A DNA stretch of 64,000 nt from Cryobacterium sp. GTDB lineage: Bacteria > Actinomycetota > Actinomycetes > Actinomycetales > Microbacteriaceae. The notes beneath the pieces are model-generated. The model was not told where the DNA came from and did not search any database. It was given only the letters and a program-made list of their open reading frames with translations. The position numbers and the translations under genes are program-made. Within the stretch, counting starts at the first letter, position 1, and every line of letters begins with the position of its first letter. This document shows, one piece after another, positions 1 to 7,437 of the stretch. The stretch covers positions 52,648 to 116,647 of the forward strand of contig JAHBSW010000001.1 of the NCBI GenBank assembly GCA_019638935.1, in the 5' to 3' direction.

Positions 1-2
1 AC

Positions 3-728
3 TCGCCCGTCGTCCCCGCGCGCCGCCGCGTCGCCGACCGCTACTTCGCGCGCATCTTCGACCTCGTGCACAACCGCATCTACGCCGACCCCGTGCTGCT
101 CGGCCGCTACCCGAAGCCGCCGCTGGGCTCGGGTTCGCTGTTCCGCGCACTCACCGAGGTCGATGCGGACGACCTCGCGCTCATCCACCAGCCGCTCGAC
201 TTCTACGGACTCAACTACTACATGCCCACCCGCATCCGCGCCGGTGCGTCGGCAAGCACCGAGACACCGGATGGCGAGGCCGAGGCCATGAGGCGTGTGC
301 CGTTCTCGCTCGAGCCGTTCCCCGAGCATGAGCAGACCGGCTTCGGCTGGCCGATCGCGCCCGAGTACCTCGCGGTCGCGTTCGCGGAGCTCGCCGAGCG
401 ATACGGCGACGCGCTGCCGCCGATCTACCTCACCGAGAGCGGTGCGAGCTTCCCGGATGCGCGCGGCGCAGACGGTGCCGTCCACGACGAACAGCGCCGC
501 GCCTATCTCGCCGATCACCTCGCGGTCGCACTGCGGGGTGCGCCGGGCGTCGACGTGCGCGGCTTCTACGCGTGGTCGCTGCTCGACAACTGGGAGTGGG
601 CAGCCGGGTTCACCCAGCGCTTCGGTCTCGTGCACGTCGACTTCGACACCCTCGAGCGCACGCCGAAGGACTCCTACCGGTGGTTGCAGGCACTCCTCGC
701 CGCGCGCGGAGGTTCGCTGGACGAGTAG
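3..728 (+). CDS. Glycoside hydrolase family 1 beta-glucosidase, C-terminal part (5' end outside window)
   Basis: The reading frame is open from the left edge, so only the last ~241 residues are visible; an intact GH1 enzyme has about 450-480. The family's catalytic nucleophile motif is present as YLTESGASF, with the Glu codon at 435-437. The conserved aglycone-side Trp-rich segment YAWSLLDNWEW and the terminal GLVHVDF follow, as in retaining beta-glucosidases that hydrolyse terminal beta-D-glucosides in the cytoplasm. The acid/base Glu lies upstream of the window, so completeness cannot be judged. The gene ends at a TAG and is followed by a cluster of palindromic repeats, not by another gene on the same strand. 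Confidence 0.9.
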   Translation, partial: SPVVPARRRVADRYFARIFDLVHNRIYADPVLLGRYPKPPLGSGSLFRALTEVDADDLALIHQPLDFYGLNYYMPTRIRAGASASTETPDGEAEAMRRVPFSLEPFPEHEQTGFGWPIAPEYLAVAFAELAERYGDALPPIYLTESGASFPDARGADGAVHDEQRRAYLADHLAVALRGAPGVDVRGFYAWSLLDNWEWAAGFTQRFGLVHVDFDTLERTPKDSYRWLQALLAARGGSLDE

Positions 729-823
729 CCGACGTCAGACTTTCGGTGGTCGAGTAGCGGAAGTCAGACTTTCGCCGGTCGAGAAACGGCTATTTCTAAC
801 CGCTGCTCGAGTGGCCGAACTCA

Positions 824-920
824 ACCGCTGGTCGAGTAGCGGCGAAGCCGCGTATCGAGACCACGCCCTTGCAACACAGGTCTCGATACGCCGACTCCGT
901 CGGCTACTCGACCAGCGGTT
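824..920. repeat. Head-to-head pair of palindromic intergenic repeats (BIME-like)
   Basis: Two copies of a palindromic unit face each other: 830-862 (GGTCGAGTAGC...GTATCGAGACC) and 879-913 (GGTCTCGATACG...CTACTCGACC). Their outer flanks (AACCGCTGG and CCAGCGGTT) are also complementary, so the whole block can fold as one long cruciform or hairpin. Further degenerate pieces (GGTGGTCGAGTAGCGG, GCCGGTCGAG) lie at 745-775. The same unit recurs at 3882-3923, 4851-4891, 4911-4943 and 4964-4996. All copies are intergenic. Confidence 0.85.
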
Positions 921-929
921 AGGGCTAGT

Positions 930-966
930 GGTTTCGAGACGCGCGCGGAGCGCGCTCCTCAACCAC
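930..966. repeat. Second palindromic repeat type (GGTTTCGAGACGC...GCTCCTCAACCAC)
   Basis: This is a near-palindrome with a GC-rich core (GCGCGCGGAGCGCGC) flanked by GGTTTCGAGAC and CTCCTCAACCAC. It sits 8 nt downstream of the ABC permease stop on the minus strand, so it could also serve as that operon's terminator hairpin. A related element (CCCTGAGGAGCCCGC...CTCGAAGGG) is found at 29849-29883. Confidence 0.7.
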
Positions 967-974
967 CAAGTTGG

Positions 975-1709
975 CTAGGGCGTGCGACGTCGCAGCGTGA
1001 TCGAGCCGAGCACGATCGCCCCGACGATGAAGGCGCCGATGATGAGCAGCTTCGTGCCGACGTAGCCGGCGTCCTCGGAGTCGCGTGCGACGGCGTTGAG
1101 CGCATCGATCGCGTGGGAGAGGGGGAGCCAGTCCGAGATCGCGTGCAAGACATCCGGCATGTCCTCGCGCGCGAGGAACACCCCGCCGAGCAGGATCTGC
1201 GGGAAGACGAGCGCGGGCATGAACTGGATGACCTGGAACTCGGTCTGGGCGAAGGCGCTGGCGAGCAGCCCGAGCGCGGTGCCGAGCACGGCGTCGGCGA
1301 TGGCGACGGCGAGCAGCAGCCACATCGAACCCTCGATCTCGAGTCCGCACACCCACACGGCGAAGCCGACGGCGATCGACGACTGCACGATGGCGAGCAG
1401 TCCGAAGGCGAGGGTGTAGCCGAGGATGAAGTCGAGCTTGCCCGTCGGCAGCGCGAGCAGCCTCTCGAGCGTGCCGCCCTGGCGCTCGCGCAGCGTCGTG
1501 ATGCTCGTGATGAGGAACATGATGATGAAGGGGAACAGCGCGATCATCGCCGGCCCGACGAGGTCGAAGACTCCGGTGTCGGAGAAGAGCCACGCCATGA
1601 GCCCGATGAGCAGGCTGGGCACGATGAGCAGCAGGCCGATCGTGCGCGGGTCGTGGTGTATCTGCGTGAGAACGCGGCGTGCCGTGGCGAGGGTGCGGCG
1701 CAGGTTCAT
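975..1709 (-). CDS. ABC-2 type transporter permease
   Basis: This 244-residue membrane protein has about six hydrophobic segments (roughly 23-42, 54-73, 95-120, 130-153, 160-180, 214-236). The cytosolic loop RERQGGTLERLLALPTG after the second segment is typical of ABC-2 export permeases (DrrB/NodJ type). Its ATG overlaps the stop of the upstream ATPase gene by 4 bp (ATGA), so the two are translationally coupled and should form one exporter. With the TetR gene in front, the operon resembles drug or lipid exporters controlled by their own repressor. The substrate cannot be told from sequence. Confidence 0.9.
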   Translation of the reverse strand: MNLRRTLATARRVLTQIHHDPRTIGLLLIVPSLLIGLMAWLFSDTGVFDLVGPAMIALFPFIIMFLITSITTLRERQGGTLERLLALPTGKLDFILGYTLAFGLLAIVQSSIAVGFAVWVCGLEIEGSMWLLLAVAIADAVLGTALGLLASAFAQTEFQVIQFMPALVFPQILLGGVFLAREDMPDVLHAISDWLPLSHAIDALNAVARDSEDAGYVGTKLLIIGAFIVGAIVLGSITLRRRTP

Positions 1710-2473
1710 GGCGCCTCCTTTCGCCCGGTGCCGGCATCCGGATGCGTGTCGGCGGCACCTCTGTCGGCGGCCTTGATCAGGGCCAGGAACGCGTCGTCGG
1801 CATCCGTCGTCGCCGTGCGCTCGAGCAGGCCCGTGGGGGTCTCATCGGCGAGGATGTCGCCGTCGTGCACGAGCAGCAGTCGGTCGCAGCGGGTGGCTTC
1901 GTCCATGACGTGGCTCGAGACGAGGAGCGTCGTGCCGGCCGCGCTGAGCTCGCGGAAGAGGTTCCACAGCTCGAAGCGCAGCACGGGGTCGAGGCCCACC
2001 GTGGGTTCGTCGAGCACGAGCAGTTCGGGTGTGCCGAGCAGGGCTGCGGCGAGGGATGCACGCGAGAGCTGTCCGCCGGAGAGTGAGCCGACGAGCTGGT
2101 CGGCCTGAGCGTCGAGTCCCGTCGCGTGGATCACGCGCTCGACGTCGCCGCGAACGACGCCGAGGATCGACGCGAAGTAGCGGATGTTCTCGCGCACCGT
2201 GAGGTCGAGGTAGACGCTCGGCGCCTGGGTGACGTAGCCGATCCGGTGACGGAGCTTCGCGCTGCCGGCGGGGTGACCGAGCACCGTGATCTTTCCGCTC
2301 ACCTCGCGCTGCACGCCGACGATCGAGCGCATGAGCGTGGTCTTGCCCGAGCCGCTGGGGCCGAGCAGCCCGACGAGGGCGCCCCGGGGAACCTCGAAGC
2401 CGAGCCCGTGCAGCACCTCGTTCCTGCCGCGACGAACTCTGAGGTTGTCCACCTGAATCGCGTAATTCACCAT
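1706..2473 (-). CDS. ABC transporter ATP-binding protein
   Basis: This 255-residue nucleotide-binding subunit drives export through the permease encoded immediately downstream. Visible motifs in order are Walker A GPSGSGKT (residues 38-45), Q-loop VTQAPS (81-86), signature LSGGQLS (131-137), Walker B LLVLDEP (151-157) and the H-loop His at 188 (SSHVMDEA). This is the DrrA/CcmA-like domain order. The gene starts 8 nt after the stop of tetR, and a 20-nt palindrome covers its start codon. It ends in an ATGA overlap with the permease. Confidence 0.93.
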   Translation of the reverse strand: MVNYAIQVDNLRVRRGRNEVLHGLGFEVPRGALVGLLGPSGSGKTTLMRSIVGVQREVSGKITVLGHPAGSAKLRHRIGYVTQAPSVYLDLTVRENIRYFASILGVVRGDVERVIHATGLDAQADQLVGSLSGGQLSRASLAAALLGTPELLVLDEPTVGLDPVLRFELWNLFRELSAAGTTLLVSSHVMDEATRCDRLLLVHDGDILADETPTGLLERTATTDADDAFLALIKAADRGAADTHPDAGTGRKEAP

Positions 2474-2483
2474 GCGGTGAATT
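2464..2483. promoter_or_regulatory. Perfect 8+4+8 palindrome over the ABC ATPase start (candidate TetR operator)
   Basis: AATTCACC-ATGC-GGTGAATT is a perfect inverted repeat with a 4-nt centre. It spans the last codon of tetR and the ATG of the ABC ATPase (codon at 2471-2473, minus strand). Its A/T-rich arms stand out in this GC-rich region. It could be an operator for the adjacent TetR protein or an mRNA hairpin gating the ATPase start. Position within the operon, not upstream of tetR, makes the operator reading uncertain. Confidence 0.45.
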
Positions 2484-3144
2484 ATTCGCCCGCCGTGGCT
2501 CCGCTGTCAAGGGGTGCGCTCGCCAAAGGCAGCGGGTAGCCCGTGAGGTGCCACTGGATGACCGGCCCGATCCGCCCCGCCACCTCCTCGATCGACGCGC
2601 TCGCGAGCGGCTCGACTCGAACGCCGTAGCGCACCATCATGAGCCCGACGATCTGCGAGGCCACTGCCGTCGCCCGAAGCTCGCCGTCGTCGACTCCGAG
2701 CTCCTCGGCGATTCGGTGGAGCACCTCGCGCATGATGAACTGGCGCAGCATGGTCGCCGCGAAGTCGTGGCTGAGCGCGGTGCGCAGCAGGCTGATGACC
2801 CGGGCGCGGGCCTTCTCGTTCTCCAGCACGGTGAGGATGGCGGTGACGAGGTTGACGCCGATGTCGTCCCGGGGCCCCCGCAGAACCTCGCGAACGAGCT
2901 GGTCGGGTCGGATCGGGGTGCGGACCGCCTCGGCGAACAGATCAGCCTTGTCATCGAAGTAGTGGTGCACGAGGGCGGGATCCACGCCCGCACGGCGCGC
3001 TATCGCACGAATGGATGCCGCGTCGTAGCCGCGGTCGAGAAACTCCTTCGTGGCGGCGGCGACGATCTGCGCGCGAGCATCCGTATCGCCCCCGCGCCGT
3101 CGACCGCGGCGGGGCTTTGCGCTCTCGTCGTCCGCAACTGCCAC
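2482..3144 (-). CDS. TetR/AcrR family transcriptional regulator
   Basis: This is a ~220-residue repressor-type regulator. An N-terminal basic tail (KPRRGRRRGG) leads into a TetR helix-turn-helix (AATKEFLDRGYDAASIRAIA then GVDPALVHHYFDDKADLF), followed by an all-helical ligand domain. It is first in an operon with an ABC exporter, so it most likely represses that exporter until a ligand binds. Start choice: an in-frame GTG lies at 3150, but the -10-like TAGCCT at 3151-3156 abuts it directly. The GTG at 3144 lies 6 nt beyond the hexamer, matching the leaderless spacing seen at many genes in this window, and is preferred. Confidence 0.88.
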   Translation of the reverse strand: MAVADDESAKPRRGRRRGGDTDARAQIVAAATKEFLDRGYDAASIRAIARRAGVDPALVHHYFDDKADLFAEAVRTPIRPDQLVREVLRGPRDDIGVNLVTAILTVLENEKARARVISLLRTALSHDFAATMLRQFIMREVLHRIAEELGVDDGELRATAVASQIVGLMMVRYGVRVEPLASASIEEVAGRIGPVIQWHLTGYPLPLASAPLDSGATAGE

Positions 3145-3150
3145 GTTCAC

Positions 3151-3156
3151 AGGCTA
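3151..3156 (-). promoter_or_regulatory. Leaderless -10 element (TAGCCT) for tetR
   Basis: TAGCCT on the minus strand is followed by 6 nt and GTG, with no Shine-Dalgarno sequence between. This decides the tetR start. Confidence 0.5.
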
Positions 3157-3271
3157 ATCCTGTCCGTGCTCACAGTCTTAAATTCAAGAGCTTTCGCTAT
3201 AGTTGCCCTATCGCGGCGAGCGGGCCTCCGTGCGCTCCGCCTCATGGCATCCACTAAGGAGCTTTCTGCAC

Positions 3272-3838
3272 ATGGAATTCATCATCGTCATCGGCATCCT
3301 CGTCGGTCTCGTCGTCATCGCCGGCATCTACCTCTGGGCGACCTACAACGGGCTCGTGCGCCTCAACGTTCGCGTCGACGAGGCGTGGAGCGACATCACG
3401 GTTCAGCTCAAGCGTCGTGCTGACCTCATCCCGAACCTCATCGAAGCGGTTAAGGGATACGCCGCTCACGAGAAGGCCGTGTTCGAGAACGTCACCAAGG
3501 CTCGCGCCGAGACGCTCTCCGCGCAGGGGCCCGCCGAGGCCGGTGCCGCCGAGAACCACATGCAGCAGGCGCTCAAGAGCATCTTCGCCGTTGCTGAGGC
3601 CTACCCGCAGCTGCAGGCGAGCCAGAACTTCCTTCAGCTCCAGGGCGAACTCGTCGACACGGAAGACAAGATTCAGGCGAGCCGCCGCTTCTACAACGGT
3701 GGTGTGCGCGAGCTCAACACGAAGATCAAGGTGTTCCCCAACACACTGTTCGTTCGCGGCCTCGGCTTCACCGAGCGCGAGTTCTTCGAGGTCTCCGAGC
3801 CGGCAGCCATCGCCGAGCCGCCCCGCGTGCAGTTCTGA
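3272..3838 (+). CDS. lemA: LemA family membrane protein
   Basis: This is a 188-residue LemA family protein: one N-terminal membrane anchor (residues ~3-23, IIVIGILVGLVVIAGIYL), then a helical coiled domain with the family's NGLVRLNVRVDEAWSDI and SRRFYNGGVRELN motifs. LemA proteins are membrane-anchored and of unclear biochemical role, commonly encoded beside HtpX-type proteases as here. The start was set at the ATG preceded by AAGGAG (3256-3261, 10-nt spacing). A longer in-frame ATG at 3203 lacks a ribosome site and would put a non-family leader before the anchor. Confidence 0.93.
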   Translation: MEFIIVIGILVGLVVIAGIYLWATYNGLVRLNVRVDEAWSDITVQLKRRADLIPNLIEAVKGYAAHEKAVFENVTKARAETLSAQGPAEAGAAENHMQQALKSIFAVAEAYPQLQASQNFLQLQGELVDTEDKIQASRRFYNGGVRELNTKIKVFPNTLFVRGLGFTEREFFEVSEPAAIAEPPRVQF

Positions 3839-3881
3839 ACCGAAAGTTGAGGCTTCGCAGAAGGCTCAACTGAAGGTTCAG

Positions 3882-3923
3882 GGTCGAGTAGCGCGCGGCG
3901 AAGCCGCACGCGTATCGAGACCC
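3882..3923. repeat. Palindromic intergenic repeat inside the lemA-htpX gap
   Basis: GGTCGAGTAGC...GTATCGAGACCC is the same family as 830-862, with a longer GCGCGCGGCGAAGCCGCACGC core. It sits between two genes that normally form one operon. A small 7-bp stem (AGTTGAG/CTCAACT, about 3845-3871) precedes it. Confidence 0.8.
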
Positions 3924-3947
3924 AACCAATCCGGAAGGTGACCACCT

Positions 3948-4841
3948 TTGTACAGCGCCATTGCGCGCAATAAGCGCAATACCGTTTTCATCATCGCGAT
4001 CTTCTTCGTGATCATCGCTGGGCTCGCGTTCGTGGTGAACTACCTCTACGGCGACGGCAGCTGGGGTATCTTCATCGGCACGCTCGTGGGGGCGACGATT
4101 TACGTCATCATTCAGTACTTCGCCGCGAGTGGTCAGGCGCTCGCCATGAGCGGTGCACGACAGATACAGAAGAGCGACAACCCTCGCCTGTACCGCATCG
4201 TCGAGAACCTCGCGATCACCGAGGGGATGCCGATGCCGAAGGTGTACGTCGTCAACGACCCGGCGCCCAACGCGTTCGCGACCGGTCGCAAGCCGGAGAC
4301 CGCGTCGGTGGCGGCGACGACGGGGCTGATGGAGATTCTCACCGACAGCGAACTGGAGGGCGTCATGGCCCACGAGATCGCGCACGTGAAGAACTACGAC
4401 ATCCGTGTGACGATGATCGTGTTCGGTCTCGTCGTCGCGATCGGCTTCATCGCCGACATCGCGATGCGCATGATGTGGTTCGGCGGGGGTCGCGGCCGCA
4501 GTAACAACAACGGCGGCAACATCATCTTCCTCGTCATCGGCATCGCGGCGCTCATCATCTCGCCGCTCGTCGCCGCGGTGGTGCAGGCGGCGGTGTCGCG
4601 TCAGCGCGAGTACCTCGCCGACGCGACGGGGGCGATGACGACGCGTCACCCCGAGGCGCTCGCGAGTGCACTGCACAAGATCGGTGAGTACGGTCGGCCG
4701 ATGCAGAGGCAGAACTCCACCATGGCGCACATGTGGCTCGCGGACCCCACCAAGCCGGGCATCATGGATCGCATGTTCTCGACCCATCCGCCGATTCAGG
4801 AGCGCGTCAAGCGGCTTCTCGGCAACGCCACCAAGTTCTAG
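3948..4841 (+). CDS. htpX: Zinc metalloprotease HtpX (M48 family)
   Basis: This is a 297-residue membrane-embedded M48 endopeptidase that degrades misfolded membrane proteins. Two N-terminal transmembrane segments (about 13-32 and 40-58) precede the zinc site HEIAH (142-146). The third ligand is Glu221 in REYLADA, and two more hydrophobic segments lie between (about 153-172 and 191-212). Length and motif order are complete. The start is a TTG (3948) behind GGAAGG at 3932-3937. It lies just downstream of lemA, the usual pairing in actinobacteria, but a palindromic repeat occupies the spacer. Confidence 0.95.
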   Translation: MYSAIARNKRNTVFIIAIFFVIIAGLAFVVNYLYGDGSWGIFIGTLVGATIYVIIQYFAASGQALAMSGARQIQKSDNPRLYRIVENLAITEGMPMPKVYVVNDPAPNAFATGRKPETASVAATTGLMEILTDSELEGVMAHEIAHVKNYDIRVTMIVFGLVVAIGFIADIAMRMMWFGGGRGRSNNNGGNIIFLVIGIAALIISPLVAAVVQAAVSRQREYLADATGAMTTRHPEALASALHKIGEYGRPMQRQNSTMAHMWLADPTKPGIMDRMFSTHPPIQERVKRLLGNATKF

Positions 4842-4850
4842 GGCGTCGCT

Positions 4851-4996
4851 GGTCTCGATACGCGCGCCGCTTCGCGGGGCGCTACTCGACCGGCGGAAAG
4901 AGAACACTCAGGTCTCGATACGGCGCTGTGCGCCTATTCGACCGGCGAGAATCCTCTTCCGCCGGTCGAGTAGCGGCGAAGCCGCGTATCGAGACC
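4851..4996. repeat. Cluster of three palindromic repeats between htpX and the YcaQ-like gene
   Basis: Three units of the GGTCTCGATACG/CTACTCGACC family lie in the convergent gap: 4851-4891 and 4911-4943 in one orientation, 4964-4996 inverted. They differ in the central loop (GCGCGCCGCTTCGCGGGGC, GCGCTGTGCGC, GGCGAAGCC). The convergent position suits bidirectional termination as well as simple repeat accumulation. Confidence 0.85.
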
Positions 4997-5009
4997 CGCT
5001 CGCGCGCAG

Positions 5010-6179
5010 TCAGCCCAACCAGGGCGAGAGCGTTCCCCGCCCCGCCACCGCGATCGACTCGAGTCCCTGCCAGGCTGCCGCAGATTCGAGCACCGGCCGG
5101 ATGCGTTCGGCCACGACCGCCCCGTCGCGCCCCTCCTCGAGCCACGCACTCTGCACGCGCAGCACACCCGCCTTGCGGTCGCTCTTGAGGTCGATGCGAC
5201 CGACGAGGCCCTCGTCGATGAGGATGGGAAGGCTGTAGTACCCGAACTGCCGCTTCGCCTCGGGGGTGTAGATCTCGATGCGGTAGTGGAAGCCGAACAT
5301 GCGCTCGGTGCGCCCCCGTTCCCAGACGATCGGATCGAAGGGGGAGAGCAGAGCCGCGGCCTGCAGCTTGCGGGGGATGCGTGCGTCGCGGTGCAGGTAC
5401 GCGAGGTCTTTCCACCCCGCGACGGAGACCGGCACCAGGGTGCCGTCGTCGACGAGCGAATCGATGGCGACCCTGGTCTCGGCGCGAAGCATCCGGTAGT
5501 AGTCGGCGAGATCGGCCGCTGTGGCGATGCCGAGCGCTCGCGATGCCTGTTCGACCAGGGCTCGGTGCGCGTCGACCTCGGCGATCTCTCGACCGAGCAC
5601 GTCGGGAGGAAGAACCTGCTCGGGCAGCCCGTAGGCGCGCTCGAAGCGGTTGCGTCCCGCGCTCACGACGAGACCGCGACGGAACATGATCTCGAGCCCG
5701 ATCTTCACGTCGGACCAGCCCCACCACGGCCCGCGGCGTTCGTTCGCGTCGTGCTCGATCTCGCTCGCCCGCAGAGGGCCCCTGTCGCGAAGCTCGTCGA
5801 GCAGCCAGGTCATGATGTCGCTGTTCGCCTCGAACCAGTCGTGCTCGTGGCCCTCTCGATAGCGCTGCATCCGCCAGCGGAAGAGCGGCCAGTCGTCGAC
5901 GGGCACGAAGGCGGCAACGTGGGCCCAGTACTCGACGTACGGCGCCCTGCGCGAGAAGGTGAGCCGGTCGAGTGCGGCACGGTCATACTCGCCGAGCCGC
6001 GCGAAGGGGATGAGGTAGTGGCTGCGCTCGAACACGTTGACCGAGTCGATCTGCAGCACGCCGAGCCGACGCAGCAGCAGGTTGAGCTGGCGGGTTCCGG
6101 CGGATGCCGGCGGTCGCCCGAAGCCCTGCGCCGCAAGAGCGACGCGGCGAGCGCCCGCCGCGGAGAGTGTGTCGACCAC
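5010..6179 (-). CDS. YcaQ/AlkX-like winged-helix DNA glycosylase (HTH_42 family)
   Basis: This 389-residue protein matches the winged-helix HTH_42 family that includes the DNA interstrand-crosslink glycosylase YcaQ. The catalytic QxD motif appears as LQIDSVNVFERSHY, with Gln43 and Asp45. Other family signatures seen are EYWAHVAAFVP, a WxWSDVKIGLE segment and the C-terminal LLSPFDPIVWERGRTERMFGF. The expected role is excision of alkylated or crosslinked bases. It starts at a GTG 6 nt after a TAGGGT element, so it is probably leaderless. It is transcribed convergently to htpX. Confidence 0.88.
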   Translation of the reverse strand: MVDTLSAAGARRVALAAQGFGRPPASAGTRQLNLLLRRLGVLQIDSVNVFERSHYLIPFARLGEYDRAALDRLTFSRRAPYVEYWAHVAAFVPVDDWPLFRWRMQRYREGHEHDWFEANSDIMTWLLDELRDRGPLRASEIEHDANERRGPWWGWSDVKIGLEIMFRRGLVVSAGRNRFERAYGLPEQVLPPDVLGREIAEVDAHRALVEQASRALGIATAADLADYYRMLRAETRVAIDSLVDDGTLVPVSVAGWKDLAYLHRDARIPRKLQAAALLSPFDPIVWERGRTERMFGFHYRIEIYTPEAKRQFGYYSLPILIDEGLVGRIDLKSDRKAGVLRVQSAWLEEGRDGAVVAERIRPVLESAAAWQGLESIAVAGRGTLSPWLG

Positions 6180-6185
6180 GATTCG

Positions 6186-6191
6186 ACCCTA
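6186..6191 (-). promoter_or_regulatory. Leaderless -10 element (TAGGGT) for the YcaQ-like gene
   Basis: TAGGGT on the minus strand, then CGAATC and GTG. No ribosome site fits in the 6-nt gap. Confidence 0.55.
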
Positions 6192-6291
6192 ACGCGGGTG
6201 ACCGACACCGCGAGAGCGGCCGCATTCCGTGCGCGATGAGTCCGTAGTTTCCAGTCTTGGCATATGTCAGGTGGCGTGGGAACGAGACACT

Positions 6292-6297
6292 TAGACT
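6292..6297 (+). promoter_or_regulatory. Leaderless -10 element (TAGACT) for the AI-2E family transporter gene
   Basis: TAGACT, then GAACGG and GTG at 6304. Same spacing as the other leaderless starts in the window. Confidence 0.55.
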
Positions 6298-6303
6298 GAA
6301 CGG

Positions 6304-7437
6304 GTGATGTTCGGTCTTCGCCGCCGCTCCGAGGGTGCCACGCGCCCGATCGACAGCGACCTGCCCCGTGGCATGCTCCTCGCCGGGGCATGGTCGTGGC
6401 GCATCCTCGCCATCGCCGGTGTCGTCGCCCTCTTCATCTTCCTCGTCATCGAGTTCCGGGTGATCGTCATCCCCATGCTCGTCGCGATCATCGTGAGCGC
6501 CTTGCTCGTGCCGTTCAGCGAGTTCCTGCAGCGACACCGCTGGCCCCGGTGGCTCGCGATAGCGACGACCCTCGTCGTCACGGTAGGGGCCATCAGCTCG
6601 CTCGTCTATCTCGTTGTCACGCAGGTGCGCGCGGGGTGGCCCGACCTTCAGGCCCAGTCGCTCGCCGCATGGGACCGTTTGACCGACTGGTTGCTCGCTT
6701 CTCCCCTGCACGTCACCGAGGAGCAGATCGCGGAGTGGGCTGCGGGGCTGTGGGAGGGCATTCAGCGCGATAGCTCGGTCTGGATCAATGGCGCACTCAC
6801 GGTCGGTTCGACGGCGGGACACCTCGTCGCCGGAGCGCTCATCGCGATCTTCGCGATTCTGCTCATCCTCATCGATGGCAAGAACATCTGGGCGTGGTTC
6901 GTGCGAATCTTCCCGCGCAACGCTCGTGTCGCGATCGACGGAGCGGGCCAGGCGGGCTGGGTCACGCTGAGCAACTTCGGCAAAGTGCAGGTGTTCGTTG
7001 CCGCCGTGGATGCCGTCGGAATCGGGCTCGGAGCCTTCTTCCTCGGACTCCCGCTCGCGGTGCCGCTCGCGATCGTCGTCTTCCTGGGGTCCTTCATCCC
7101 GATCGTCGGTGCCGTAGCGACGGGCGCGATCGCCGTGCTGATCGCCCTCATCTACAAGGACCTCGTCATCGCGATCATCATGCTCGCGATCGTCATCGTG
7201 GTGCAGCAGGTCGAAAGCCACGTGCTGCAGCCCCTCGTCATGGGCCAGGCGGTCAAGGTTCACCCGCTCGCGGTCGTACTCGCCGTGGCAGCGGGCAGCT
7301 ACATCGCGGGCATCGCGGGGGCGCTCTTCGCGGTACCCATCGTCGCCACGGCGAATGCCGTGATCGGTTACATCGGTCGCGGCGGCTGGCGAAAGCACCC
7401 GCATCCTGATCTCGACGACGTGCTGGCCAGTGACTGA
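6304..7437 (+). CDS. AI-2E family transporter (PerM/TqsA-like membrane protein)
   Basis: This 377-residue integral membrane protein has the AI-2E transporter (UPF0118) layout. Paired N-terminal helices (WRILAIAGVVALFIFLVIEF and IPMLVAIIVSALLVPF) are followed by an extracytoplasmic/helical stretch, then a C-terminal bundle with the family motif GSFIPIVGAVATGAIAVLIAL and HVLQPLVMGQAVKVHPLAVV. Members export varied small molecules or act as Na+/H+ antiporters; the substrate is not predictable. It starts leaderless and overlaps the following threonine ammonia-lyase gene by 8 bp, suggesting co-transcription. Confidence 0.9.
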   Translation: MMFGLRRRSEGATRPIDSDLPRGMLLAGAWSWRILAIAGVVALFIFLVIEFRVIVIPMLVAIIVSALLVPFSEFLQRHRWPRWLAIATTLVVTVGAISSLVYLVVTQVRAGWPDLQAQSLAAWDRLTDWLLASPLHVTEEQIAEWAAGLWEGIQRDSSVWINGALTVGSTAGHLVAGALIAIFAILLILIDGKNIWAWFVRIFPRNARVAIDGAGQAGWVTLSNFGKVQVFVAAVDAVGIGLGAFFLGLPLAVPLAIVVFLGSFIPIVGAVATGAIAVLIALIYKDLVIAIIMLAIVIVVQQVESHVLQPLVMGQAVKVHPLAVVLAVAAGSYIAGIAGALFAVPIVATANAVIGYIGRGGWRKHPHPDLDDVLASD

